Assembly: GCA_964457945.1 (NCBI GenBank) | Contig: CAYWFX010000072.1 | Span: 1-11,303 of the forward strand | DNA: 11,303 nucleotides | From: PHAA01 sp964457945 | GTDB lineage: Bacteria > Bacillota > Syntrophomonadia > Syntrophomonadales > Syntrophomonadaceae | Direction: 5' to 3' | The notes under the pieces: model-generated | Seen by the model: only the letters and a program-made list of their open reading frames with translations | The model's database searches: none | Told to the model about the DNA's origin: nothing | Position numbers and translations under genes: made by a program | Part shown: positions 1-5,592 of the stretch, piece by piece | How the letters are laid out: every line of letters starts with the position of its first letter | Numbering within the stretch: position 1 is the stretch's first letter

Positions 1-54
1 ATGACATTTTCCCTGATGAGTTATACCATGACATTATCACTGATTAACAACACA
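1..54. mobile_element. Terminal end of an IS21-like insertion sequence (rest lies outside the window)
   Basis: Two copies of a 17-base motif, ATGACATTWTCMCTGAT, lie at 1-17 and 29-45. The outermost 26 bases (29-54), read on the minus strand, start TGTGT and end TGTCA. They match 20 of 26 bases of the sequence at 11248-11273 at the other edge. Several copies of a transposase-binding repeat inside a TG...CA terminus is typical of IS21-family ends. No transposase coding is visible, so the family call is an inference. The element would end at about 54, only 14 bases before the -35 box of the tRNA-Pro promoter. Confidence 0.6.
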
Positions 55-68
55 AGAACAATGTATAG

Positions 69-97
69 TTGACTAAAAAAACTTTCTGTTATAGAAT
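69..97 (+). promoter_or_regulatory. Promoter of tRNA-Pro
   Basis: A -35 box TTGACT (69-74) and a -10 box TAGAAT (92-97) are separated by exactly 17 bases. Each matches 5 of 6 consensus positions. The predicted transcription start is near 104, about five bases before the mature tRNA. The promoter survives intact although an IS end stops at about 54. Confidence 0.75.
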
Positions 98-108
98 ATT
101 CCTTGCGT

Positions 109-186
109 CGGGGTGTAGCTCAGTTTGGTATGAGCGCTACGTTGGGGACGTAGAGGCCGCTGGTTCAAATCCAGTCACTCCGACCA
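109..186 (+). tRNA. tRNA-Pro, anticodon GGG
   Basis: A full cloverleaf can be folded. The acceptor stem is CGGGGTG (109-115) paired with CACTCCG (one G-U pair), followed by discriminator A and an encoded CCA ending at 186. The D stem is GCTC/GAGC, the anticodon stem CTACG/CGTAG, and the loop TTGGGGA (142-148) has GGG at 144-146. The T stem is GCTGG/CCAGT with a TTCAAAT loop. It decodes CCC/CCU proline codons. Its 3' half, starting at the first base of the anticodon loop, is duplicated at 2527-2573, which marks it as the integration target of a mobile element. A promoter lies directly upstream and a terminator directly downstream. Confidence 0.97.
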
Positions 187-188
187 TT
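142..188 (+). repeat. att repeat, tRNA-proximal copy (within tRNA-Pro)
   Basis: These 47 bases recur at 2527-2573 with one mismatch (147/2532); 41 of them (148-188 and 2533-2573) are identical without a break. The repeat runs from the first base of the anticodon loop to two bases past the CCA. That is the usual attachment segment for tyrosine recombinases that integrate at tRNA genes. A decayed recombinase lies just inside, at 289-660. Confidence 0.85.
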
Positions 189-199
189 AAAAAGAACCT

Positions 200-233
200 A
201 AATACCGGGATTTTAGTTTCCGGTATTTTTTTA
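200..233 (+). terminator. Rho-independent terminator of tRNA-Pro
   Basis: AAATACCGG (200-208) pairs with CCGGTATTT (220-228) over nine bases. An 11-base loop lies between and a run of T follows. It sits 14 bases after the tRNA. Confidence 0.85.
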
Positions 234-288
234 TTTTTGCACTAAATTATCTTGTTCGTCAGTAATTACTTTCTAAGCATTGCCTGTT

Positions 289-660
289 CTAGCTTGACGG
301 CTGCTGCTTTTTATGCAAATAGATAGCTGTTGTTACCCCGTCAGCGTGACCAAGATTTTTTGACAGCACAGCAAGATCCACTCCCAGCGATACTGCTGAT
401 GTTGCGTAGGTGTGTCGGAAACCATGAACTGACAATTTTTCATAGCAGTGCTTCTTATATAATCGTTGTAGGTGTCGGTAAAAGTGGTTAGGAGCATACC
501 AGCTTTCGTCAAGCCAGCAGAATACCAGATCGTCTTCCTAAGGATCACGTTGACGCTTCAATTCCACACCTTTTCTTCTTTTTATTTCTGTTCTCCCATG
601 AGTTCGCGCTTTATCTCCAACTGTTGGCTTTTATACTCGTTTAGCTTTTCTGTTTGTTTA
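289..660 (-). pseudogene. Decayed tyrosine recombinase (integrase), C-terminal part
   Basis: Read on the minus strand, 289-537 gives 82 residues that match the catalytic end of phage-type integrases: EDDLVF, then HGFRHTYAT (the H-x-x-R motif), LGHA, and TTAIYLH with the catalytic tyrosine, then a stop at 289-291. In-frame TAG (538-540) closes it upstream. In a different frame, 585-656 encodes LNEYKSQQLEIKRELMGEQ, which resembles the linker that normally precedes the EDDLVF segment. The gene therefore carries at least one frameshift and in-frame stops, and has lost its N-terminal half. No start codon or ribosome binding site remains. It lies next to tRNA-Pro and reads towards it, as expected for the integrase of an element inserted there. 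The recombinase identity is firm from the motifs; the upstream limit (about 660) is approximate. Confidence 0.82.
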
Positions 661-774
661 AAAGTCCACAATTTATGCATTGAGAAATGTTTCTAGGTTT
701 ATTAAATATTTGCAGGAATTTATGGGAAAATGTAGAAGTAATTTTAGAGAAGAATGTTAAAGGAGTGAAATTTT

Positions 775-2340
775 GTGTTTAGGTCTAACAAACTACTAAT
801 TCTACTTGCTATTATAATGCTTTTTGCTTTTTCTACACCAGTATTTGCAGCCCCAACAGTTACCCTGGATGGCCAGCAGATGTCTTTTGAGGTACCACCG
901 GTCACCGATAACGGTCGAACCCTTGTACCCCTTCGGGCAATATTTGAAGCTATGGGGGCAACTGTAACATGGGATAAAGGTGCTCAGAGTGCGACAGCTA
1001 TTAAAGGTGGTACTACTGTTATTCTACCGTTAGCCTCCACTTCTCCCACAATAAATGGTCAGGTGAAAACATTGGATGTACCAGCAAAAGCCATAAACGG
1101 TAGCATCCTAGCTCCGCTTCGTTTCGTGGGAGAGGCATTTGGAGGTACGGTTATTTGGAATCAAGACACTCAACTAATCACTATACTATCCGTTCCAGGC
1201 TCCGGATCAGTTACTGCACTACCTACCATCAGCCAAATAATGGTTCACTTCATTGATGTCGGGCAGGCGGATAGCATTTACATAGAGCTCCCTAATCACA
1301 ATGATATCCTCATTGATGGCGGGAATGTTGGTGATGGTCAGACGGTAGTCGACTACCTGAAGGCCCGGGGGGTTGATGATATAGAATTACTAATCGCCAC
1401 TCACCCCCATGAAGATCATATCGGGGGGCTGCCTGACGTAATGAATGCCTTTAAAGTTGAAAAAATAATCGACAGCGGCAAAACGGCCACCTCTGGAATA
1501 TATAATAGCTATGCGGCAGCTGCTAAAACTGAGGGCTGCACCTGGGAGCAAGATAACCAGCAAACGCTGAACTGGGGCAATGTTGCCCTCCAGATTATGA
1601 CGGCAAATGAGACATGGGGTGATGTAAATGATTACTCGGTAGTCTCAAGACTGGACTGTGGGGATATAGAATTTTTGCTAACAGGCGATGCAGAGACTCC
1701 GGTAGAGAAAACCTTGGCCGGAGATATCTCAGCAGATGTACTGAAGGTTGGCGGCCATGGAAGTACTTCCAGCAGCAGCGCTAGTTTTATCTCATTGGTT
1801 AAGCCCCAGGTAGCCGTGATATCAGTGGGAACTGGTAATACCTATGGTTACCCCGCAGCGGAAACGCTGAGCAAGCTACAAACAGCAGGGGCCAAAGTCT
1901 ACCGAACCGATTTGAACGGAAACATAGTTGTCAGTACAGATGGAAAAACATACTCAGTTAGATCTGAAAAGGACAAACCTACGCCAACTGTTACAGTTCC
2001 TGCCAACCAAGTGCCAACTCAAGTGAAACCAGGGAATACCTCAACTACAACTGATTCAGGTTTTCCAACCAACGAATATGGGCAGACCTATGGTTCAAGT
2101 GCAAATTGTTCACTTGAACAAGAGCCGGATTTAGTTAAAGCAATTGGCGTTGACGGAACCGCAGGCTATGTTCTTTCTAAGGATTTAAACGGGGAAATGC
2201 CCAAGACCCCGGAGGAAGCTATAGCAATGATGAAGGCATTCCCTGCTGAGGGTAAGATAATTCCGCTTTATGCCGTAGATGGCAAGACAGTTATTGGTGA
2301 GTTTAGAATTAGTGCTGGTAAAGTTCAGGAAATAAAATAG
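775..2340 (+). CDS. Secreted metallo-beta-lactamase-fold protein (ComEC-type domain) with copper-amine-oxidase-N domain
   Basis: A 521-residue protein. The GTG start follows AAAGGAG at 759-765. Residues 1-25 form a signal peptide with likely cleavage at VFA-A. Residues 29-138 hold a copper amine oxidase N-terminal-like domain, two repeats with RTLVPLR and GSILAPLRFVGEAFG; this is common in secreted clostridial proteins and is not enzymatic. Residues 155-395 form an MBL domain of the ComEC/Rec2 type: HFIDVGQADS at 158-167, DGGN, the metal motif THPHEDH (209-215), TGD around 305, and GGH around 328. A Thr/Pro-rich linker (about 400-430) leads to a C-terminal domain (about 440-521) with DGT-GYV, PKTPEEA and IPLY...DGKTVIG motifs. 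I recall this domain attached to other Gram-positive exported proteins, but its function is unknown. The likely activity is an extracellular hydrolase, perhaps a nuclease or phosphodiesterase; the substrate is unknown. It is the only intact gene between the tRNA-Pro att repeats. Confidence 0.9.
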   Translation: MFRSNKLLILLAIIMLFAFSTPVFAAPTVTLDGQQMSFEVPPVTDNGRTLVPLRAIFEAMGATVTWDKGAQSATAIKGGTTVILPLASTSPTINGQVKTLDVPAKAINGSILAPLRFVGEAFGGTVIWNQDTQLITILSVPGSGSVTALPTISQIMVHFIDVGQADSIYIELPNHNDILIDGGNVGDGQTVVDYLKARGVDDIELLIATHPHEDHIGGLPDVMNAFKVEKIIDSGKTATSGIYNSYAAAAKTEGCTWEQDNQQTLNWGNVALQIMTANETWGDVNDYSVVSRLDCGDIEFLLTGDAETPVEKTLAGDISADVLKVGGHGSTSSSSASFISLVKPQVAVISVGTGNTYGYPAAETLSKLQTAGAKVYRTDLNGNIVVSTDGKTYSVRSEKDKPTPTVTVPANQVPTQVKPGNTSTTTDSGFPTNEYGQTYGSSANCSLEQEPDLVKAIGVDGTAGYVLSKDLNGEMPKTPEEAIAMMKAFPAEGKIIPLYAVDGKTVIGEFRISAGKVQEIK

Positions 2341-2357
2341 TAGGGTCATATGGGGTT

Positions 2358-2391
2358 AACTCCTCGGTTGTATAATTTTCCGGGGAGTTTT
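2358..2391 (+). terminator. Terminator after the secreted MBL-fold gene
   Basis: AACTCCTCGG (2358-2367) pairs with CCGGGGAGTT (2380-2389), with one G-U pair and a 12-base loop. Only a short T run follows. It begins 17 bases after the stop codon. Confidence 0.75.
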
Positions 2392-2526
2392 CGTGTCTCT
2401 TGACTTAAGTGTTATAAGTTCGTCAGTAATTCTCATTAAAAACAAGCAATAAACATAAAAATAAGTAATGGAACTAAAACAACGAATACCTGTACAGATG
2501 CCAGTATATAGGCGATGCTATCGGCA

Positions 2527-2573
2527 TTGGGAACGTAGAGGCCGCTGGTTCAAATCCAGTCACTCCGACCATT
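2527..2573 (+). repeat. att repeat, distal copy: duplicated 3' half of tRNA-Pro
   Basis: This matches 142-188, at a constant offset of 2385 bases, with a single mismatch. It covers the anticodon loop, variable region, T arm, 3' acceptor strand and CCA of tRNA-Pro. The bases upstream do not form the 5' half, so it is not a functional tRNA. Together with the intact tRNA copy it brackets 2385 bp holding a recombinase relic and one cargo gene. Confidence 0.88.
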
Positions 2574-2637
2574 TATCTATATTTAGGAGTTTTAAAGGGT
2601 TTTAGAGGGCTTAATAATGTTTTGATATTTTAAGACC

Positions 2638-2725
2638 ACAATTCCCTGACACCAGACCACTAGGTTTTTTCAAAATCAATGTTGTGTATTTTTAACGTTG
2701 GTAATGAGGAAAAGGAGTGGTTTTT
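2638..2725 (+). repeat. 88-bp dispersed repeat, copy 1 (leader of recombinase fragment)
   Basis: About 83% identical, without gaps, to 4441-4528 in the same orientation. Both copies contain ATTCCCTGA, CCAGACC and CTAGGTTTTTT, and end in AAAAGGAGTGGTTTTT, which includes a ribosome binding site. Copy 1 leads straight into the recombinase-like fragment at 2729. The repeat therefore looks like the untranslated leader of a recombinase gene. Confidence 0.75.
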
Positions 2726-2728
2726 TTG

Positions 2729-2869
2729 TTGTTTAAATTTGCCATTAAGGATTTCCAGGAGGACAGAGAGTTTAGACAGATTTCTAAAGCTACAATGACG
2801 AAATATATGGGTTGTCTTAAAGAATTCCATGCCTATTGCCTTGGAAAAACATATATAATGATAAATTGA
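2729..2869 (+). pseudogene. Truncated tyrosine recombinase, N-terminal SAM-like (core-binding) fragment
   Basis: A 46-residue reading frame starts at TTG (2729), behind AAAAGGAG at 2710-2717, and stops at TGA (2867-2869). Residues 1-38 (containing FAIKDFQEDREF, SKATMTKYM and LKEFHAYC) resemble the N-terminal helical DNA-binding domain of XerC/D-like integrases. The rest of the protein, including the whole catalytic domain, is missing. It lies just outside the distal att repeat and on the opposite strand to the decayed integrase at 289-660, so the two pieces probably come from different genes. The fragment could be translated but should have no recombinase activity. The family call rests on pattern only. 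Confidence 0.6.
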
Positions 2870-2923
2870 ATAAAAGTACCGATATTAACTTATGATAAAA
2901 AACTAAAAGACGAAAGTAATATC

Positions 2924-3466
2924 TTATTTTCTTCTTTCGGAACGTGTTCGCCATCCGCAGGGATTTTCATTATGCCAGAGAGCACTACGATTGCGAGTTG
3001 TATCATAAAAATAGAGACCACATGCTGTGCGGCAACAGGTTTTAACCCGTGTTACATCGCATTTAGCAAGTTCCATTACACATATTGAAGCTATCATTCC
3101 AGCTAAAGTACCTGATTGAAAAACATCCGAATAAGTACCATTTTGATTTAACTGATAACACCAACAGCAATCTTTAGCATTTTCATTCAACTTAGTAATA
3201 TAGTTTAGCTCGAATTCCTTCTTATTTGTGAGTTGGAAAACAATTTGTTCAACCGCTTCGCGTATATCTTTGATTTTGTCAAGGTTAATAGCAAGCGTAT
3301 CCAAACTATTATATTTTAGATAGGGATGTTTCAATTGTTTTAGAAAATCAAGAAATGTTTCCCTGTTTTCTAATGGGTCAGAAAGATACGCTTCTCGAAT
3401 TCCAGATGGTCTCTTAAGCTTTCTGCTATTAGATAATTCAAGCACGAGTAAAGGAACATTATTCAT
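2924..3466 (-). CDS. CGNR zinc-finger transcriptional regulator-like protein
   Basis: A protein of about 180 residues. It has a long N-terminal region like the ABATE/DUF1470 domain and a C-terminal CGNR-type zinc finger: C144-x4-C149 followed by FYDTTRNRSALW, H165-x4-C170 and GWR. In the usual finger the third ligand is Cys (W-C) and the motif reads CGNR; here it is W-H and CGWR, so zinc would be bound by CCHC. Such proteins are presumed DNA-binding regulators. I place the start at ATG 3466, which has GGAG at 3479-3482 (a rather long 12-base gap) and lies four bases after the stop of the upstream gene. A GTG at 3484 would add six residues but lacks a ribosome binding site. It is the last gene of a three-gene minus-strand set, probably translationally coupled to the monooxygenase-like gene. 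Family fairly sure; target unknown. Confidence 0.78.
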   Translation of the reverse strand: MNNVPLLVLELSNSRKLKRPSGIREAYLSDPLENRETFLDFLKQLKHPYLKYNSLDTLAINLDKIKDIREAVEQIVFQLTNKKEFELNYITKLNENAKDCCWCYQLNQNGTYSDVFQSGTLAGMIASICVMELAKCDVTRVKTCCRTACGLYFYDTTRNRSALWHNENPCGWRTRSERRK

Positions 3467-3470
3467 ATGA

Positions 3471-3758
3471 TTAAATTTCTCCACATAAAACGATACGTTT
3501 TCTTGGTCCAGCGAGTAAGGGGGATAAAAGCTGAACTGGCTCGGAAGTCGAATAATTGACTACAGTTTTGTCAGCTAATTCACGCGTAGTCCAGCAACTT
3601 GTAATAACGACGTGGTTTTGGTCATCGGCATCAATTAAAATTTCATGTTTTATATAGCCCTCAAATTGCTTCATATCATTCCAGATCCGTTTAATTATTC
3701 CCAATCCCTCAGCCTGATATTCTTCTTTAAGTAATGTTTCCCATATTATTGTAACCAT
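3471..3758 (-). CDS. Antibiotic-biosynthesis-monooxygenase (ABM)-like small protein
   Basis: A 95-residue protein with the pattern of the dimeric alpha/beta-barrel ABM fold: a first strand MVTIIWETLL, a helix with KRIWNDMKQFEGYIKHEILID, and a strand VVITSCWTTRELAD. I chose the ATG at 3756-3758 because a perfect GGAGG lies seven bases upstream; a longer frame to 3812 has no such site. Members act as cofactor-free quinol oxygenases or haem-degrading enzymes, but many have no known substrate, and nothing here picks one. It lies between a PPOX-family gene (77 bases upstream) and the CGNR regulator (four bases downstream). The first 28 bases of its start region (3743-3770) recur exactly at 4291-4318. 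Confidence 0.72.
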   Translation of the reverse strand: MVTIIWETLLKEEYQAEGLGIIKRIWNDMKQFEGYIKHEILIDADDQNHVVITSCWTTRELADKTVVNYSTSEPVQLLSPLLAGPRKRIVLCGEI

Positions 3759-3835
3759 TTCAATACCTCCATTCGTGCATCTTACCCATATACAGAACAT
3801 CGATATATTCATGTATCCGGTTATCGGGTTATAAA

Positions 3836-4228
3836 TCAGAACCTAATTACTTTGGGGGCAGCAGTAAAAGAAGCAATTTTGGCAACGGCGTCTTTCATAT
3901 ACAATACCTGCGTGTTATCGTCTGTGGCGGAATACATATTCTGCAATTCGGGATAATTATCAAGCATACTCTGTTTGGCCTCCACACGGTCATCCTCAAC
4001 TGCAATTGCCTGAATCCGAATCCAATCACCGCCATTAAAGGCACAAATCTCAACTTTTGGATTTGCCATCATTTGCTTTGAAACATTCTTGACCTTGGCT
4101 GTCTGAATATAAAGCTTATCCTCAAAGAGATTGACAGTTCCGAAGGGGCGAACTCTTGGTTGGTCACCATCCACCGTTGCCAGATAATAGTTCCCACAAT
4201 TTTTTAAGAAATCATAAACTTCCTGCAT
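3836..4228 (-). CDS. Pyridoxamine 5'-phosphate oxidase (PPOX)-family flavoprotein
   Basis: A 130-residue single-domain protein. YYLATVDGDQPRVRPFGTV near the start, KLYIQTAKVKNVSKQM and the C-terminal FTAAPKVIRF are the pattern of small clostridial PPOX-family (FMN-binding split-barrel) proteins. These bind FMN or F420 and reduce small molecules; true pyridoxamine phosphate oxidase activity is unlikely for this short form. The ATG at 4228 has GGAGG upstream at a normal distance. It is the first intact gene of the minus-strand set PPOX - ABM-like - CGNR. A promoter can be seen at 4341-4369, beyond a scar made of pieces of the other two genes. Confidence 0.85.
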   Translation of the reverse strand: MQEVYDFLKNCGNYYLATVDGDQPRVRPFGTVNLFEDKLYIQTAKVKNVSKQMMANPKVEICAFNGGDWIRIQAIAVEDDRVEAKQSMLDNYPELQNMYSATDDNTQVLYMKDAVAKIASFTAAPKVIRF

Positions 4229-4260
4229 AGATTATTTCCTCCGTTCATATTGAAATTTAC

Positions 4261-4318
4261 ATTAGCTAATTCAAGCCCGAGTAAAGGAACATATTATTGT
4301 AACCATTTCAATACCTCC
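4261..4318 (-). pseudogene. Scar: fused start of ABM-like gene and start of CGNR gene
   Basis: 4261-4292 matches 3428-3459 (early CGNR gene) at 30 of 32 bases. 4291-4318 matches 3743-3770 (ribosome binding site and start of the ABM-like gene) exactly. In the intact genes these segments are about 285 bases apart; here they are joined at a short CAT/AT overlap. This is the remainder of a second copy of the ABM-CGNR pair after an internal deletion. It keeps a strong ribosome binding site and an 11-codon frame (4271-4306, ATG to TGA) ahead of the PPOX gene. Confidence 0.8.
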
Positions 4319-4340
4319 CATTATTATATTATCACATTCT

Positions 4341-4369
4341 ATAATATATTTAGAGCGTGAAATAATCAA
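4341..4369 (-). promoter_or_regulatory. Promoter of the PPOX - ABM-like - CGNR set
   Basis: On the minus strand a -35 box TTGATT (4369-4364) and a -10 box TATTAT (4346-4341) are 17 bases apart. Transcription would start near 4334, run through the scar and enter the PPOX gene at 4228. Confidence 0.5.
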
Positions 4370-4412
4370 GTGAAAAAAGAAGTTTATGCAATATTGAAGT
4401 AATTACAAGAAT

Positions 4413-4473
4413 AAAACCTAGTGGTCAAGTGGCGTAAAACATAATTCCCTGAAACCAGACCGCTAGGTTTTTT
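4413..4473. other. Long stem-loop at the 88-bp repeat, copy 2
   Basis: AAAACCTAGTGGTC (4413-4426) pairs with GACCGCTAGGTTTT (4458-4471), 14 bases with one G-U, around a 31-base loop. A T run follows on the plus strand. It could be a terminator or an attenuator for plus-strand transcripts. The left arm is absent in copy 1 (2638-2725). Confidence 0.5.
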
Positions 4474-4528
4474 CTAAATCAATGTTGTATACTTTAAGAT
4501 TGGTAGATGAAGAAAAGGAGTGGTTTTT
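4441..4528 (+). repeat. 88-bp dispersed repeat, copy 2
   Basis: Same length and orientation as 2638-2725, about 83% identical. It ends in the same ribosome-binding-site segment, but no recombinase-like reading frame follows. The two copies bracket the recombinase fragment and the three-gene minus-strand set. Confidence 0.75.
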
Positions 4529-4585
4529 AAAACCTATGAATCTGAATTTCCACGAGAGCTTTTGGAGAAAAATAGGATAAGGAAA

Positions 4586-4613
4586 CGGAGATAAATAAGC
4601 GGAGATAAATAGG
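4586..4613 (+). repeat. Two tandem 14-bp units
   Basis: CGGAGATAAATAAG (4586-4599) is followed directly by CGGAGATAAATAGG (4600-4613), 13 of 14 identical. It lies in otherwise non-coding DNA before the small membrane peptide gene. It may be simple slippage; no function can be assigned. Confidence 0.6.
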
Positions 4614-4678
4614 AAGGTTTTTCATATCCTGAAAGCCCTTTGTTTTGCACATTATCAATTTGATAGGAGTGAAAAAAT

Positions 4679-4771
4679 ATGGATGAAAAAACTGCGAAGC
4701 GCCTTTATAGAATAATATCAGTAATTGGTTTGATATTTATTATATTAATATTTTCGAAATTAACAGGTTAA
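4679..4771 (+). CDS. 30-residue single-pass membrane peptide
   Basis: A small frame from ATG 4679 to TAA 4771, preceded by ATAGGAGTG with eight bases from GGAG to the start. The product has a charged head (MDEKTAKRLYR), one hydrophobic stretch (IISVIGLIFIILIF) and a short SKLTG tail, so it should be a single-pass inner membrane peptide. It lies 46 bases before the DUF5652-like membrane protein gene on the same strand and may be cotranscribed with it. I do not recognise a family. The ribosome binding site and the coherent membrane segment favour a real gene. Confidence 0.5.
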   Translation: MDEKTAKRLYRIISVIGLIFIILIFSKLTG

Positions 4772-4817
4772 AAATATGTATAATTTGGGTATGGTATTAA
4801 TAATAGGAGGTGATTTT

Positions 4818-5060
4818 GTGTCTCATATCCAACAATGGATTCAAACCCCTATGGTGTTATACCCCTTGATTACCTGGTCAGTTGTTTGGAAAGGCTTAGC
4901 TCTGTGGAGGGCAGCACGTCTAAAACAAGTGGGATGGTATATTGCGCTGCTTGTAATTAACACAGTTGGCGTATTTGAGATCATTTATCTTATTGCTACC
5001 AACAAAAGGTATGAAGAAAGCAATGGGCCTAATACGCATACTTTTAACAAGCTTCATTAA
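4818..5060 (+). CDS. Small membrane protein, DUF5652-like
   Basis: An 80-residue protein. Two hydrophobic segments (VLYPLITWSVVWKGLALW and GWYIALLVINTVGVFEIIYL) flank a basic turn, RAARLKQV. The W-S-x-x-W-K-G-x-A-L-W-R-A-A-R pattern and the N-T-x-G-x-x-E-I-I-Y pattern fit the DUF5652 family, whose function is unknown. I chose the GTG at 4818 because a strong AGGAGGTG lies just upstream; an ATG at 4776 would extend the frame by 14 residues but has no such site and runs across that site. It is followed after 33 bases by the GNAT gene on the same strand. Confidence 0.78.
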   Translation: MSHIQQWIQTPMVLYPLITWSVVWKGLALWRAARLKQVGWYIALLVINTVGVFEIIYLIATNKRYEESNGPNTHTFNKLH

Positions 5061-5093
5061 TATGCAGTTATGGAATTTTAGAGGTGTTTTGTT

Positions 5094-5549
5094 ATGAATA
5101 AGATATTGATGCGACAAGCGCTGGAAAGTGATTTAGAAGCAGTTTTATCTCTGTATTCTCAACCTCTAATGGACAATGGTGAAGTGCTTACGCGTGAGCA
5201 AGCTCTTGAGATATTTAGGAAAATGCAGCGTTATCCTGACTACAGGCTTTATGTTGCTCAATCTGATCGCACAGTAGTAGGGACATTTACTTTACTCATT
5301 ATGGATAACCTTGGACATTTGGGGACTCCTTCGGGAGTAATTGAGGACGTTGCAGTACACCCTCAATGGCAGGGGAAAGGCATTGGGACCGAAATGATGC
5401 AATTCGCCTTAGAAATCTGTCGAGATAGTGGATGCTACAAGGTTGCTCTTTCCAGTAATCTTAAGCGAGTGAATGCTCATCGCTTCTATAAATCCGTAGG
5501 GTTTGAACATCACGGATATAGTTTTATTGTTGACCTTACCCGCTCATAA
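5094..5549 (+). CDS. GNAT-family N-acetyltransferase
   Basis: A 151-residue, full-length single GNAT domain. Residues 84-98 (EDVAVHPQWQGKGIG) form beta-strand 4 and the acetyl-CoA pyrophosphate loop (Q-x-x-G-x-G). ALSSNLKRVNAHRFYKSVGF near 128-147 is the usual motif B region with the N-x-x-A-x-x-F-Y signature. It transfers an acetyl group from acetyl-CoA to an amine; the substrate cannot be told from the sequence. The ATG has AGAGGTG upstream. It is the last gene of a short plus-strand run with the two small membrane protein genes, and a terminator follows at 5593-5616. Confidence 0.92.
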   Translation: MNKILMRQALESDLEAVLSLYSQPLMDNGEVLTREQALEIFRKMQRYPDYRLYVAQSDRTVVGTFTLLIMDNLGHLGTPSGVIEDVAVHPQWQGKGIGTEMMQFALEICRDSGCYKVALSSNLKRVNAHRFYKSVGFEHHGYSFIVDLTRS

Positions 5550-5592
5550 AATTAATTATGTAATGGGATAAAGACTGTTTTTATTGCATATC

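Noticed and set aside
472..696. 74-codon plus-strand frame across the recombinase relic
   Set aside because: It is antisense to clear integrase motifs and shows no ribosome binding site or recognisable pattern.
4513..4598. Short plus-strand frame after repeat copy 2 (VVFKTYESEFPRELLEKN...), about 24 codons
   Set aside because: The GTG overlaps the putative ribosome binding site, the frame is very short and I could not tie the peptide to a family with any confidence. It may be gene debris.
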